Part shown: in pieces, positions 42,082-50,702 of the stretch
Layout: each line of letters opens with the position of its first letter
Numbering within the stretch: the stretch's first letter is position 1
From: Paenibacillus sp. FSL H8-0048
Lineage (GTDB): Bacteria > Bacillota > Bacilli > Paenibacillales > Paenibacillaceae
Reading direction: 5' to 3'
Assembly (NCBI RefSeq): GCF_038002825.1
Contig: NZ_JBBODF010000001.1
Location: 6,138,001-6,202,000 of the forward strand
DNA length: 64,000 nucleotides
The notes under the pieces: generated by a model
What the model was told of the DNA's origin: nothing
Databases searched by the model: none
The model's input: only the letters and a program-made list of their open reading frames with translations
Program-made: the position numbers and the translations under genes

Positions 42082-42136
42082 TCTTATTTGGAATATTATG
42101 ATGAGGAGCCGTGTCTGCTCCACCGGGCAGCTGGAA

Positions 42137-42363
42137 TGTATGCCAAAAACAGCATACATTGTGCTGCCGCGCAGGCGCCCGGGCCAAATGTATGCCAAAA
42201 ACAGCATACAATGGCTGCCGCGCAGGCGCCCGGGCCAAATGTATGCCAAAAACAGCATACAATGGCTGCCGCGCAGGCGCCCAGGCCGGATGTATGCCAA
42301 AAACAGCATACAATGGCCGCCGCGCAAGCGCCCGGGCCGGATGTATGCCAAAAACAGCATACC
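42137..42363. repeat. Tandem array, five 51-bp units sharing the 8.2-kb core
   Basis: Cores start at 42137, 42189, 42240, 42291 and 42342 (steps 52, 51, 51, 51). The 22-nt core (arms TGTATG and CATACA around CCAAAAACAG) equals the reverse complement of the array at 8190, with one change. The 29-nt linker is different and very GC-rich (CTGCCGCGCAGGCGCCCGGG). All three plus frames stay open through the array, which creates spurious ORFs. It lies between the metallopeptidase terminator and the convergent GGDEF gene. Confidence 0.92.
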
Positions 42364-42409
42364 TTCGGACCGGCCCGCACAGCCCGCCCCCCTGCGCGGG
42401 AACGTGTGT

Positions 42410-43651
42410 TTACGGCTGCACATCGTTCCGGTAAGAGAGACGGTTGCGGCCAAGCTTCTTGGACTCCAGCAGGAGCTGGTCGGCGTAGACGTACCCTTTT
42501 TCCATAGAAGTCTTCTGGTCCGGGTCCGCCTTATAGTAAAAGAGTCCGAAGGATGCCGAATACGGCACGCGGATCATCTGCTCCTCGAATTCCGCACTTA
42601 CGCTGTGATCGTGAAGGCTGTCCAGAATATCCTGAATCTGCATCTGACATTCCTCGAAGGTCTTGTCCCTCAGCAGCAGCGTGAACTCTTCCCCGCCGCT
42701 GCGGAACAGGATGTCTCCCTCCTGCAGATGCTTCTGCAGCGTCTGCGCAAAATGAACAATGACCCGGTCGCCTACGGCGTGGTTGTAGGTGTCATTGATT
42801 TTTTTGAACCGGTCGATGTCCGCCACTACAATTCCGATGTACTCCCCGCTCTGGTTGAGCTCCTTCATCATCTTATCCATATGCGCCCGGTTATAGGTTC
42901 CGGTGAGGAAGTCGCGGTAGGCCATCTGCTCGAATTTGTCGCGTTCATATTTGTGCTGGGCACTCTGCGATTTGGAATAGAACGAGATACTGACTACATA
43001 ATTGAGCACGAACAAGGCGATCAGCATCTCCCATTTCTCCATTTGCAGCAGCCGCAGCAGCAGGGCGTTACTCAGGGCCACCTTGCTGAAGTCCAGCAGA
43101 TTCCGGCTTCGAAATAACAGGTTCCGCGCTTCCCGGCGTGTCTTGATATCTCCCGACAGGGCGAAGGTCAGCACCAGGAAGGTGGATGACAGCAGGGTGG
43201 TGACGCAGACCACGAGCAGGAACAGCAGCCAGTATCCGAGCGGAAGCTTGTCCGCCAGAGGAGATAGCGCCGTATACAGATAGTACGCAGCAGAGCCGCC
43301 CAGTGTGAACGAGCCGATATTGTAGAAGGTATCCAGGAACTCTCCGGGATCGGCGGTCTTCGTTTTCTTTTTATAGAAATATACGATGAACCGGTATACC
43401 GTCTCGAACAGGAGCGTGCCAAGCGGACCGGCAAAAATCCCGAAGGAGGAGGTATAGCTGATCGCATAATCGATTGTAGAGTTCCCGCTCCGGGTCACAA
43501 TCCGCAATTGGAAATAGATGCTTGAGAAGATAGTGTATAGCAATAATGCTTTTATATAGGTAGCGTCCAGGACTACAGCATGCGCGGGAATGAAGGCTAT
43601 AGCCAGGGCTGCGACAAATAGGAAAAGGTCAAATACCCTCGCTTTTGACAT
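42410..43651 (-). CDS. Membrane-bound GGDEF diguanylate cyclase
   Basis: The 413-residue protein has about six N-terminal membrane segments (residues 7-240) resembling a MASE-type sensor, a short coiled linker and a C-terminal GGDEF domain (about 245-405) with DFLTGTYNR, VVADIDRFKKINDTYNHAVGD and the catalytic RSGGEEF. The RxxD inhibitory site seen in many cyclases is absent: QEGD occupies that place. It would make cyclic di-GMP at the membrane in response to an unknown cue. It converges on the 51-bp array at 42137. Confidence 0.87.
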   Translation of the reverse strand: MSKARVFDLFLFVAALAIAFIPAHAVVLDATYIKALLLYTIFSSIYFQLRIVTRSGNSTIDYAISYTSSFGIFAGPLGTLLFETVYRFIVYFYKKKTKTADPGEFLDTFYNIGSFTLGGSAAYYLYTALSPLADKLPLGYWLLFLLVVCVTTLLSSTFLVLTFALSGDIKTRREARNLLFRSRNLLDFSKVALSNALLLRLLQMEKWEMLIALFVLNYVVSISFYSKSQSAQHKYERDKFEQMAYRDFLTGTYNRAHMDKMMKELNQSGEYIGIVVADIDRFKKINDTYNHAVGDRVIVHFAQTLQKHLQEGDILFRSGGEEFTLLLRDKTFEECQMQIQDILDSLHDHSVSAEFEEQMIRVPYSASFGLFYYKADPDQKTSMEKGYVYADQLLLESKKLGRNRLSYRNDVQP

Positions 43652-43848
43652 GTCGGAAATTTCCTTTCAGGATTTATACCGATTATACCCGAAAAGATGA
43701 ATCTTGATTAAAAGATATTTTTGAAATTTTGCAGGGAATGATCATATATCCCTTTCCGCCTGCCCGCAGCCTACATATACTATTCTGATTAAGGTGGAGC
43801 AGACTGCACCTGTGTCTAAATAAATCTGTAAGCCGGGGAGAGGAATGC

Positions 43849-45270
43849 ATGAAGATATTGCTGGTCACCTACTGGGGCCTTACCAATATGGGCGGAATTT
43901 GGACATATATGAAGCAACTGGCTGACAAGCTGGGCGAGCAGGGCCATTCCGTTACAGTGATGGGCAGCCATGTGGAGAACAATACATTGTATCTGCTGAA
44001 CCGGACAGAGTTTTTTGATAAAAAAGCGTTCTATTCGCTGCTGCTGCCGCAGCTTGATATCGGCCGGTTTCCCTCGCTGCATCTGGAGCACGGCATCTTC
44101 AGCTTTGAGCTGGGGCGTTATGTATTCGAGGGCGGCGCTGCTGTGCTGGGCTTGGAGGACTATGATGTCATTCATGCCCAGGACCCTATCGCCTCCTATG
44201 CACTGCGGCGGATCATGCGCCGTCCTGTTCCGCTGGTTACAAGTGTGCATGGGGCATTGACCAAGGAGACCTACTATGAGTACAAGGGACTTGAGCCCGG
44301 ACTGACCCGGGAGGCCTATGAGCAGCGGCCGATCTGGAGATATTTCCGCAGGCTTGAGACGCTGGGGGCCCAGGCGGCCGACCAGATTCTGGTCTCTTCG
44401 GAGTGGATCGGACAGCTTACGCAGAGCCTGGGCGTCAGCCAAGACCGTATCCATACCCTGCCGTACGGGCTGGACCTGCATCAATACGCAGCCCGTGCTG
44501 CGGAGACACCGCCGCTTCAATTTGCAGAAGGAATTCCTGTGATCATGTATGCCGGACGACTTGAATATATCAAAGGCGTCCATGTGCTGATAGAGGCGCT
44601 GGGCATTCTGCAGCAGCGCTGTCAGCAATGGATCTGTGCAGTGGCCGGAATCGGCAGCCTCCTGGAGGAGCTCATGGAGCAGACCCGCCTGCTGGGTATC
44701 GCGGGGAAGGTCCATTTCACGGGGAAGCTGAACAACATTCCCGCTGCACTCCGGGCAGCCGACATCTATGTGCAGCCCTCCCTCCAGGACACGCAGCCCT
44801 TCTCGGTTACGGAAGCGCAGCTTGCCGGGATCGCGCCGATTGTCGCCGGAACGGCAGGCATGCCGGAGATGGTCCGGCAGGGAGAGACGGGCTGGATTGT
44901 TCCTCCCGGAGATGCCGGGCAGCTTGCCCTGCAGATCGAGCAGCTGCTGGGGAATGAGGAACTGAGAAGACGCACCGGCCTCCAGGCTAAGCAGTGGGCA
45001 GAGCAGACCCGTTCTCTGGATGTTATGGCTGCGGGTACACTTAATGTATACCAGAGAGCGCTAAGTCTGCGGGCGGGCCGGCCGGGAATTCCGGATCACC
45101 TCCGCTTTGAGGAAGAACCGGGAGCGGGTGCGCTGCCGGCAGCTTTTCATCCGGCGGATGTGGTTAACGAGTGTAGTCCGGGGAATCCGCTTGCCGTAAC
45201 ACTGCGTGTCAAGCTTCCACACCACTACTCTATTCCTGATGCACGTACGGCTCTTCCTCCCCTGGCATAG
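43849..45270 (+). CDS. GT4-family glycosyltransferase
   Basis: The 473-residue protein has the GT-B fold of family GT4. The N-terminal domain starts LLVTYWGLTNMGGIWTYMKQLADKL. The C-terminal donor domain has VIMYAGRLEYIKGVHVLIEAL, VHFTGKLNN and the acidic FSVTEAQLAGIAPIVAG segment. It would transfer a sugar from a nucleotide donor to an unknown acceptor in the cytoplasm. The last ~65 residues (AGRPGIPDHLRFEEEPGAGA...) extend beyond the usual end. GGGGAGAGGAA precedes the ATG. In Bacillus the spoVID region carries ysxE; here this gene precedes spoVID, so a spore-coat or envelope role is possible. Confidence 0.85.
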   Translation: MKILLVTYWGLTNMGGIWTYMKQLADKLGEQGHSVTVMGSHVENNTLYLLNRTEFFDKKAFYSLLLPQLDIGRFPSLHLEHGIFSFELGRYVFEGGAAVLGLEDYDVIHAQDPIASYALRRIMRRPVPLVTSVHGALTKETYYEYKGLEPGLTREAYEQRPIWRYFRRLETLGAQAADQILVSSEWIGQLTQSLGVSQDRIHTLPYGLDLHQYAARAAETPPLQFAEGIPVIMYAGRLEYIKGVHVLIEALGILQQRCQQWICAVAGIGSLLEELMEQTRLLGIAGKVHFTGKLNNIPAALRAADIYVQPSLQDTQPFSVTEAQLAGIAPIVAGTAGMPEMVRQGETGWIVPPGDAGQLALQIEQLLGNEELRRRTGLQAKQWAEQTRSLDVMAAGTLNVYQRALSLRAGRPGIPDHLRFEEEPGAGALPAAFHPADVVNECSPGNPLAVTLRVKLPHHYSIPDARTALPPLA

Positions 45271-45405
45271 GCGCTGTCCGCAATTGAAGCGGCAAAGTTG
45301 TCATGCCTGCCTGATTGAAGCATATACATGAGGGGAGTAACATTTTGGGCTTATACTCTGGGCTTGTCTCAGGGATAGATTATGCCAAGAAGGAGGACAT
45401 TTCCC

Positions 45406-46659
45406 GTGTTTGACCAGTCCCATGGCTTGCGGTTTGATATTTATGAACGCATTCACCTTTCGGAAGAGCTTCCGGGAATAGCAGAGCTGGAGGAAGTCGA
45501 GCTGGTTCCCGACATCCAGGTCATCCAGCGGGAGGACCGGGCCGAGCTGCACGGACAACTGCTGCTCACCGGACTCTACCGGGGGGAGGATGACCTTACA
45601 CAGCGTCTGGAGCATGCAATTCCTGTTGAAATCACTGTTCCGCTGACCCGGGTCAGCTCACTTGATGACATAGGGGTGGAGATCGAGAATTTCGATATTG
45701 ATCTGCTGACGATGCGAACCGTTAACATTACCGGTGTGCTCTCGCTGCGCGGAATCGGAAGTGCAGATGCACAGCCGGCCTGGCAGCAGGAGGAATATAC
45801 GGTAGCCTATTCGCCGGAGGCAGGAGACGGTAATGCCTCTGAGGAGAAATTCCGCAGTCCGGAGAATGATACCCTGTATGAGAATTCGCTCTGGACCTAT
45901 GGCGAGGGGGCAGCCGAGGGCTCTGAAGAAGATCAGAGCTACGCTAACCCGGCTGAGGCTGTAGTCCAACCTCTGTATGCTGAAGAGACTACGTACACCC
46001 AGCCCGCCGCCTATCTCTCTCCACCCCTGAAGGACAAGGAACCCAGAGCAAGGACACATAGCCTGGATACGGCTTCTCCGGCAGGCACCGCCGCCTTGAA
46101 CACAGTGGATCATTGGGGCAATGCGAAGCTTCATTCCGCCGCGCAGCCGGAGCCGGTGCTAACCTCCGCTGCCAATGATGCTGCTGCGCTGTTTGCCGGG
46201 AACGAAGAAGGCGAGGCGGCAGAGGAGATCCAGGCCACAGACAATGAAGTCTTCCTGTCTGCGGAATCTCTGACTCCCCCTGAGGAGAAGCAGGATCTCA
46301 AGGTTGCCCTTGGCAGCAAAAAAGAACCGGGAGCCGCCGAGCAGGAGCCGCTCACCTTCTCCTCGCTGCTCAGCGCAAGCCGTGCCAACAGAGAGCAGGA
46401 GGAGCTGCTGTCGGGCAATTTAGACTCTGTAGCGGAGGCTGTTCCTGAGGCCGGCAATGACACAGCGTGGAAGAGCCGGTTCATCGGCGGCATGGGCGGG
46501 ACGGAGCTGTTCCGCAAGGTAAGGCTCTGCATTGTGCAGCGGGAAGAGACGCTGGACACCATAGCCGAGAAATACCAGCTAAGCACCCGGGAGCTGACCA
46601 TGTACAACCGGCTGTCCGGTCAGATTGTAGAAGAGGGACAGGTACTATACATCCCTTGA
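45406..46659 (+). CDS. spoVID: SpoVID-like spore coat assembly protein
   Basis: The 417-residue protein has the SpoVID N-terminal domain (LRFDIYERIHLSEELPGIAELEEVELVPDIQVI ... LHGQLLLTGLY), a long acidic low-complexity middle and a C-terminal LysM domain (VQREETLDTIAEKYQLSTRELTMYNRL). In Bacillus SpoVID anchors coat encasement around the forespore. The GTG at 45406 is chosen because AAGGAGG (45390-45396) lies nine bases upstream; an in-frame ATG at 45382 overlaps that site. Its place in the hemL-spoVID-valS-folC neighbourhood agrees with Bacillus synteny. Confidence 0.87.
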   Translation: MFDQSHGLRFDIYERIHLSEELPGIAELEEVELVPDIQVIQREDRAELHGQLLLTGLYRGEDDLTQRLEHAIPVEITVPLTRVSSLDDIGVEIENFDIDLLTMRTVNITGVLSLRGIGSADAQPAWQQEEYTVAYSPEAGDGNASEEKFRSPENDTLYENSLWTYGEGAAEGSEEDQSYANPAEAVVQPLYAEETTYTQPAAYLSPPLKDKEPRARTHSLDTASPAGTAALNTVDHWGNAKLHSAAQPEPVLTSAANDAAALFAGNEEGEAAEEIQATDNEVFLSAESLTPPEEKQDLKVALGSKKEPGAAEQEPLTFSSLLSASRANREQEELLSGNLDSVAEAVPEAGNDTAWKSRFIGGMGGTELFRKVRLCIVQREETLDTIAEKYQLSTRELTMYNRLSGQIVEEGQVLYIP

Positions 46660-46688
46660 GATTGATGATGTGCGGAGAATTCAGGCTT

Positions 46689-46730
46689 AACAGGAACAGC
46701 CCTTGCCTTACGGATGGGGCTGTTCCTGTT
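46689..46730 (+). terminator. Terminator after spoVID
   Basis: AACAGGAACAGCCC pairs perfectly with GGGCTGTTCCTGTT, followed by TTTC. Confidence 0.82.
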
Positions 46731-46860
46731 TCTGTGTATGATTTCCGCTTCTGGTTTACAAAACGCTTAAGCCGGGGTAATAGTCAATACCGGCCTACAT
46801 ACATTACACATTCAGGCAGCTATGCGCTGGTACACCACTTCTGGAAGGATGATAACTCAC

Positions 46861-47523
46861 ATGAAGAGAAAAGTGGCAGCCACTGCGGCCGCACTAAGCT
46901 TGACGCTCACAGTCTCGGCCGGTGTCTACGCCGCCAGCAATCTGCAGGAGATCAAGGCGCTCCTGAACAACAAAATCGGGATCGTCGTAAACGGTCAGGC
47001 ATATACGCCCAAAGACGGCAACGGCAAAACCCTCGCCCCGATTACCTACAACGGCATCACTTATCTGCCTGTACGCTCCATCGGCGAAGCGCTGAACACC
47101 GCTGTCACTTACGATGCTGCGACCAGCCGGGTCATCATCGGTGATGCGGCTGCTCCGGCTGTCTCCTCCGGCGGCTCGTCCGCAGGAACACCAGCCGATT
47201 CTGTGAAGCGGCCGAAGAGTCTGCCGGCGGACTTCCCGCTTCCGGCGGACGCGAAGATATTTGATCTGATCGAAGGCTCGGCGACCGGCAAGCCGTCAGC
47301 TACCTTTAGCTACACCACCAAGCAAGGACTGGAGACGCTCGGCAATACGTACAAGGACTATTTTGCGCAAAAGGGCGCCACTTCCAAATCGGAAGAAGTC
47401 TCTGCGGCCGCCTTCCAGATTATTGATGCAGGCAGCACGTTTGCTGTTACCGTGGACGGGGCTCCCGGAACGGGCAGCCGCCAGGGCTTCAACGTGGTTC
47501 AAGTGATCTGGAGCGGGGAGTAA
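46861..47523 (+). CDS. Secreted stalk-domain (copper amine oxidase N-like) protein
   Basis: The 220-residue protein has a signal peptide (KRKVAATAAALSLTLTVSAGVYA), then a domain with IGIVVNGQAYTP and ITYLPVRSIGEALNTAVTYDAATSRVII. This is the stalk/copper amine oxidase N-terminal fold common in Paenibacillus exported proteins. The C-terminal half has a Ser/Gly/Pro linker and a globular domain I do not recognise (LPADFPLPADAKIFDLIEG). ATG 46861 is used; the frame from 46822 has no ribosome site or signal. Function is unknown, probably cell-surface. Confidence 0.78.
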   Translation: MKRKVAATAAALSLTLTVSAGVYAASNLQEIKALLNNKIGIVVNGQAYTPKDGNGKTLAPITYNGITYLPVRSIGEALNTAVTYDAATSRVIIGDAAAPAVSSGGSSAGTPADSVKRPKSLPADFPLPADAKIFDLIEGSATGKPSATFSYTTKQGLETLGNTYKDYFAQKGATSKSEEVSAAAFQIIDAGSTFAVTVDGAPGTGSRQGFNVVQVIWSGE

Positions 47524-47619
47524 GCGCCAAGGTACGTCTGCTGCGCGCCCTTTGTGTATATGCTGGTTGACTAGGGATAACACTGAATGTATTATTGAAC
47601 TAAGTAATAACTAGCATAA

Positions 47620-47916
47620 AGACTGGGAACGGGAAGAGTAGGCGGTCAGCCCTTCAGAGAGCGGGATTATCATTGGTGTGAATTTCCGCAGGATGCAGCC
47701 CCCGAAGTCGCCCCGGAGTTGCCCTTCTGAGCTTGTCTTCATCATGAAGACCGGTTAGGATGCGGCCGGTTGCAGCCGTTACCCTGCATGAGTGTCGCGC
47801 TAAGCTTTGGGAACCTGCAAGGGAACTTAAGGCAGTGGTTTATTTTTTATTGGCGCGAAACAAAGGTGGTACCGCGAAAGAATGGCCTTTCGTCCTTTGA
47901 GACGAAGGGCCTTTTT
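47620..47916 (+). promoter_or_regulatory. Valine T-box leader
   Basis: The leader has a stem I region with GAGAGCGGG, the specifier segment GAAGTCGCC with GTC (Val) at 47707-47709, and the antiterminator motif AAGGTGGTACCGCG at 47863-47876. A terminator follows (GGCCTTTCGTC with GACGAAGGGCC and five T, 47884-47916). Uncharged tRNA-Val would pair with the T-box and allow read-through into valS. The 100 bases between the stalk gene and this leader show nothing else. Confidence 0.93.
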
Positions 47917-47970
47917 GTATTCTCGAAAAACCGCTAGCTACTCAATACATTTAACAGTGGAGGGTTCACA

Positions 47971-50697
47971 ATGGCTGATAACAACAATGCAGCAGCAGAG
48001 CTGCCGAACGGGCAGGATGCGGCAGAAGCTACCGCTTCAGCTAATCACAAGCAGAGCGATATGCCGACTACATATGATCCGGGAGCGGCAGAGAAGAAAT
48101 GGTATGCTTACTGGATGGAGAAGGGCTTCTTCGAAGCCGGCAAGCGTCCGGATGCGGAGCCTTACAGCATCGTGATTCCGCCGCCGAATGTAACAGGAAT
48201 GCTGCATATCGGACACGCGCTGGATTTCACGCTTCAGGATGTGCTGATCCGCACCAAGCGGATGCAGGGCTATGATACCCTATGGCTGCCGGGTACGGAC
48301 CATGCAGGGATAGCTACACAGACCAAGGTAGAGCAGAAGCTGCGTCAGCAGGGAATCTCCCGCCATGATCTGGGACGCGAGAAGTTCCTGGAGCAGGTAT
48401 GGGACTGGAAAGACCAGTATGCCAAGACTATTCATGACCAGTGGGCCAAGATGGGCCTGTCCCTCGATTACTCCCGCGAACGCTTTACCTTTGATGATGG
48501 AATGAAGAAGGCGGTAAGCAAGGTATTTGTGGAGCTGTACCAGAAGGGTCTGATCTATCGCGGCAAGCGGATTATTAACTGGGACCCGGCTGCCCGTACA
48601 GCGCTGTCGGATATCGAGGTAGAATACAAGGAAGTGAACGGGCATCTGTACCATCTGCGTTATCCGCTTAAGGATGGCAGCGGCCATATCACGGTGGCTA
48701 CCACGCGTCCTGAGACGATGCTGGGCGATACAGCCGTAGCCGTACACCCGGAGGATGACCGTTACAAGCATCTGATTGGCCAGGCGCTGATTCTGCCGAT
48801 TATTGGCAGGGAGATCCCGGTTATTGCTGATGATTACGTAGATAAGGAGTTCGGCAGCGGTGCGGTTAAGATTACACCGGCGCATGATCCGAACGACTTC
48901 GAGATGGGTGTCCGCCATAACCTTCCGCAGATCAATGTAATGGATGAAGGCGGAGTGATGAATGAGGAAGCGGGCGCTTATCAGGGAATGGACCGCAGCG
49001 ACTGCCGTAAGGCCATCGTAGCCGACCTGAAGGAGCAAGGCGTGCTGATCTCCATTGAGGATCATGTACACCAGGTTGGGCACAGTGAGCGTTCCGGGGC
49101 TGTTGTAGAGCCTTATCTGTCCACCCAGTGGTTCGTCAAAATGCAGCCGCTGGCAGAAGCAGCCATCGCTGCACAGAAGGACGGTGACGGGGTCCACTTC
49201 GTGCCCGACCGCTTCGAGAAGACGTACCTGAACTGGATCGAGAATGTCCGCGACTGGTGTATCTCCCGCCAATTGTGGTGGGGTCACCGGATTCCGGCCT
49301 GGTACTCCGAATCTACCGGGGAGCTTGTAGTTGCGCACGACGAGGAAGAAGCACGCCGTATCAGCGGGCTGTCCGACCTGAAGCAGGATGAGGATGTTCT
49401 GGATACCTGGTTCAGCTCCAACCTCTGGCCGTTCGCTACCTTAGGCTGGCCTGACGGGGAGAGCAGTGACTATCAGCGTTACTATCCGAACAACGTACTG
49501 GTTACCGGCTACGATATCATTTACTTCTGGGTAGCGCGCATGATTTTCTCAGCCATGGAATTCACAGGACAGAAGCCGTTCTCGGATGTGCTGATGCATG
49601 GACTCGTACGCGATGCCGAAGGACGCAAGATGTCCAAGTCGCTGGGCAACGGTATCGATCCGCTGGATGTTATCGAGCAGTACGGCGCTGACGCCATGCG
49701 CTATATGATTACTACCGGCAGTACAGCGGGCCAGGATCTGCGGTTCCGGATGGAAAAGGTAGAGCAGGCGCGCAATTTTGCCAACAAGATCTGGAATGCC
49801 TCCCGGTTCGCGCTGATGAATCTGGAAGGCGTAGCCTTTGAAGATATTGACATTACAGGTGAGCTTGGCACAGCAGACCGCTGGATTCTGCACCGCCTGA
49901 ACGAAACTTCCCGCGATATTACGCGTCTAATTGACTCGTATGAGTTCGGCGAGACCGGACGCCTGCTCTACAACTTCATCTGGGATGATCTGTGCGACTG
50001 GTATATCGAATTCGCCAAGCTCTCACTGTACGGAGCGGACGCAGCCGCCAAGGCCAAGACCCAGTCTGTTCTGGCTTACGTGCTGGACCGTACACTGCGC
50101 CTGATTCACCCGTTCATGCCGTTCATTACGGAGGAGATCTGGCAGCATCTGCCGCATGAAGGAGAATCGATCACGCTGGCCGAATGGCCGAAGTACGATG
50201 CGGCGCTTGAGAATCCGCAGGCGGTATCAGAGATGAACCTGCTGATGGATATCATCCGGGCTGTTCGCGGTATCCGTGCGGAAGTGAATGCGCCAATGAG
50301 CAAGAAGGTTGAGCTGATCATTAAGGCCGGCAGCCAGGACACCCTGGACATTATTTCCCGCAACGACAATTACATCGGGCGCTTCTGCAACACCTCTTCT
50401 TTCGAAGCAGGCCTTGCGCCGCAGACGCCGGATAAAATGATGTCCGCCGTGGTTACCGGAGCGGAGCTGCTCCTGCCGCTGTCCGGTCTGATCGATATCG
50501 ATCAGGAGATTATCCGTCTGGAGAAAGAAGTCCAGACCCTGAACAGCGAAGTGGAGCGTGTGGAAAAGAAGCTCAGTAATCAGGGCTTTGTAGCCAAAGC
50601 TCCGGCGAAAGTCATCGAAGAAGAACGGGCGAAGCAGGCGGATTATTCCGACAGACGCGAGAAAGTGCTGGCCCGTATTGCAGAGCTGAGAGGATAA
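47971..50697 (+). CDS. valS: Valyl-tRNA synthetase
   Basis: ValRS charges tRNA-Val. The 908-residue class I enzyme has the HIGH motif (HIGH, residues 79-82, in PPNVTGMLHIGHALD), a large CP1 editing domain (about 180-420), KMSKS (553-557), an anticodon-binding domain and a C-terminal coiled coil (about 845-905, IIRLEKEVQTLNSEVERVEKKL). It has about 30 extra N-terminal residues, rich in Asn and Ala, before the usual MPTTYDP start. GGAGG precedes ATG 47971. It is controlled by the T-box and followed closely by folC. Confidence 0.96.
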   Translation: MADNNNAAAELPNGQDAAEATASANHKQSDMPTTYDPGAAEKKWYAYWMEKGFFEAGKRPDAEPYSIVIPPPNVTGMLHIGHALDFTLQDVLIRTKRMQGYDTLWLPGTDHAGIATQTKVEQKLRQQGISRHDLGREKFLEQVWDWKDQYAKTIHDQWAKMGLSLDYSRERFTFDDGMKKAVSKVFVELYQKGLIYRGKRIINWDPAARTALSDIEVEYKEVNGHLYHLRYPLKDGSGHITVATTRPETMLGDTAVAVHPEDDRYKHLIGQALILPIIGREIPVIADDYVDKEFGSGAVKITPAHDPNDFEMGVRHNLPQINVMDEGGVMNEEAGAYQGMDRSDCRKAIVADLKEQGVLISIEDHVHQVGHSERSGAVVEPYLSTQWFVKMQPLAEAAIAAQKDGDGVHFVPDRFEKTYLNWIENVRDWCISRQLWWGHRIPAWYSESTGELVVAHDEEEARRISGLSDLKQDEDVLDTWFSSNLWPFATLGWPDGESSDYQRYYPNNVLVTGYDIIYFWVARMIFSAMEFTGQKPFSDVLMHGLVRDAEGRKMSKSLGNGIDPLDVIEQYGADAMRYMITTGSTAGQDLRFRMEKVEQARNFANKIWNASRFALMNLEGVAFEDIDITGELGTADRWILHRLNETSRDITRLIDSYEFGETGRLLYNFIWDDLCDWYIEFAKLSLYGADAAAKAKTQSVLAYVLDRTLRLIHPFMPFITEEIWQHLPHEGESITLAEWPKYDAALENPQAVSEMNLLMDIIRAVRGIRAEVNAPMSKKVELIIKAGSQDTLDIISRNDNYIGRFCNTSSFEAGLAPQTPDKMMSAVVTGAELLLPLSGLIDIDQEIIRLEKEVQTLNSEVERVEKKLSNQGFVAKAPAKVIEEERAKQADYSDRREKVLARIAELRG

Positions 50698-50702
50698 CAG
50701 AC

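Noticed and set aside
42098..43117. 339-residue plus-strand ORF crossing the 42-kb array and the GGDEF gene
   Set aside because: It joins repeat sequence to the antisense of a well-supported GGDEF gene and has no start signal.
47882..48175. 97-residue ORF starting in the T-box terminator
   Set aside because: It overlaps valS in another frame and starts inside the leader terminator hairpin.
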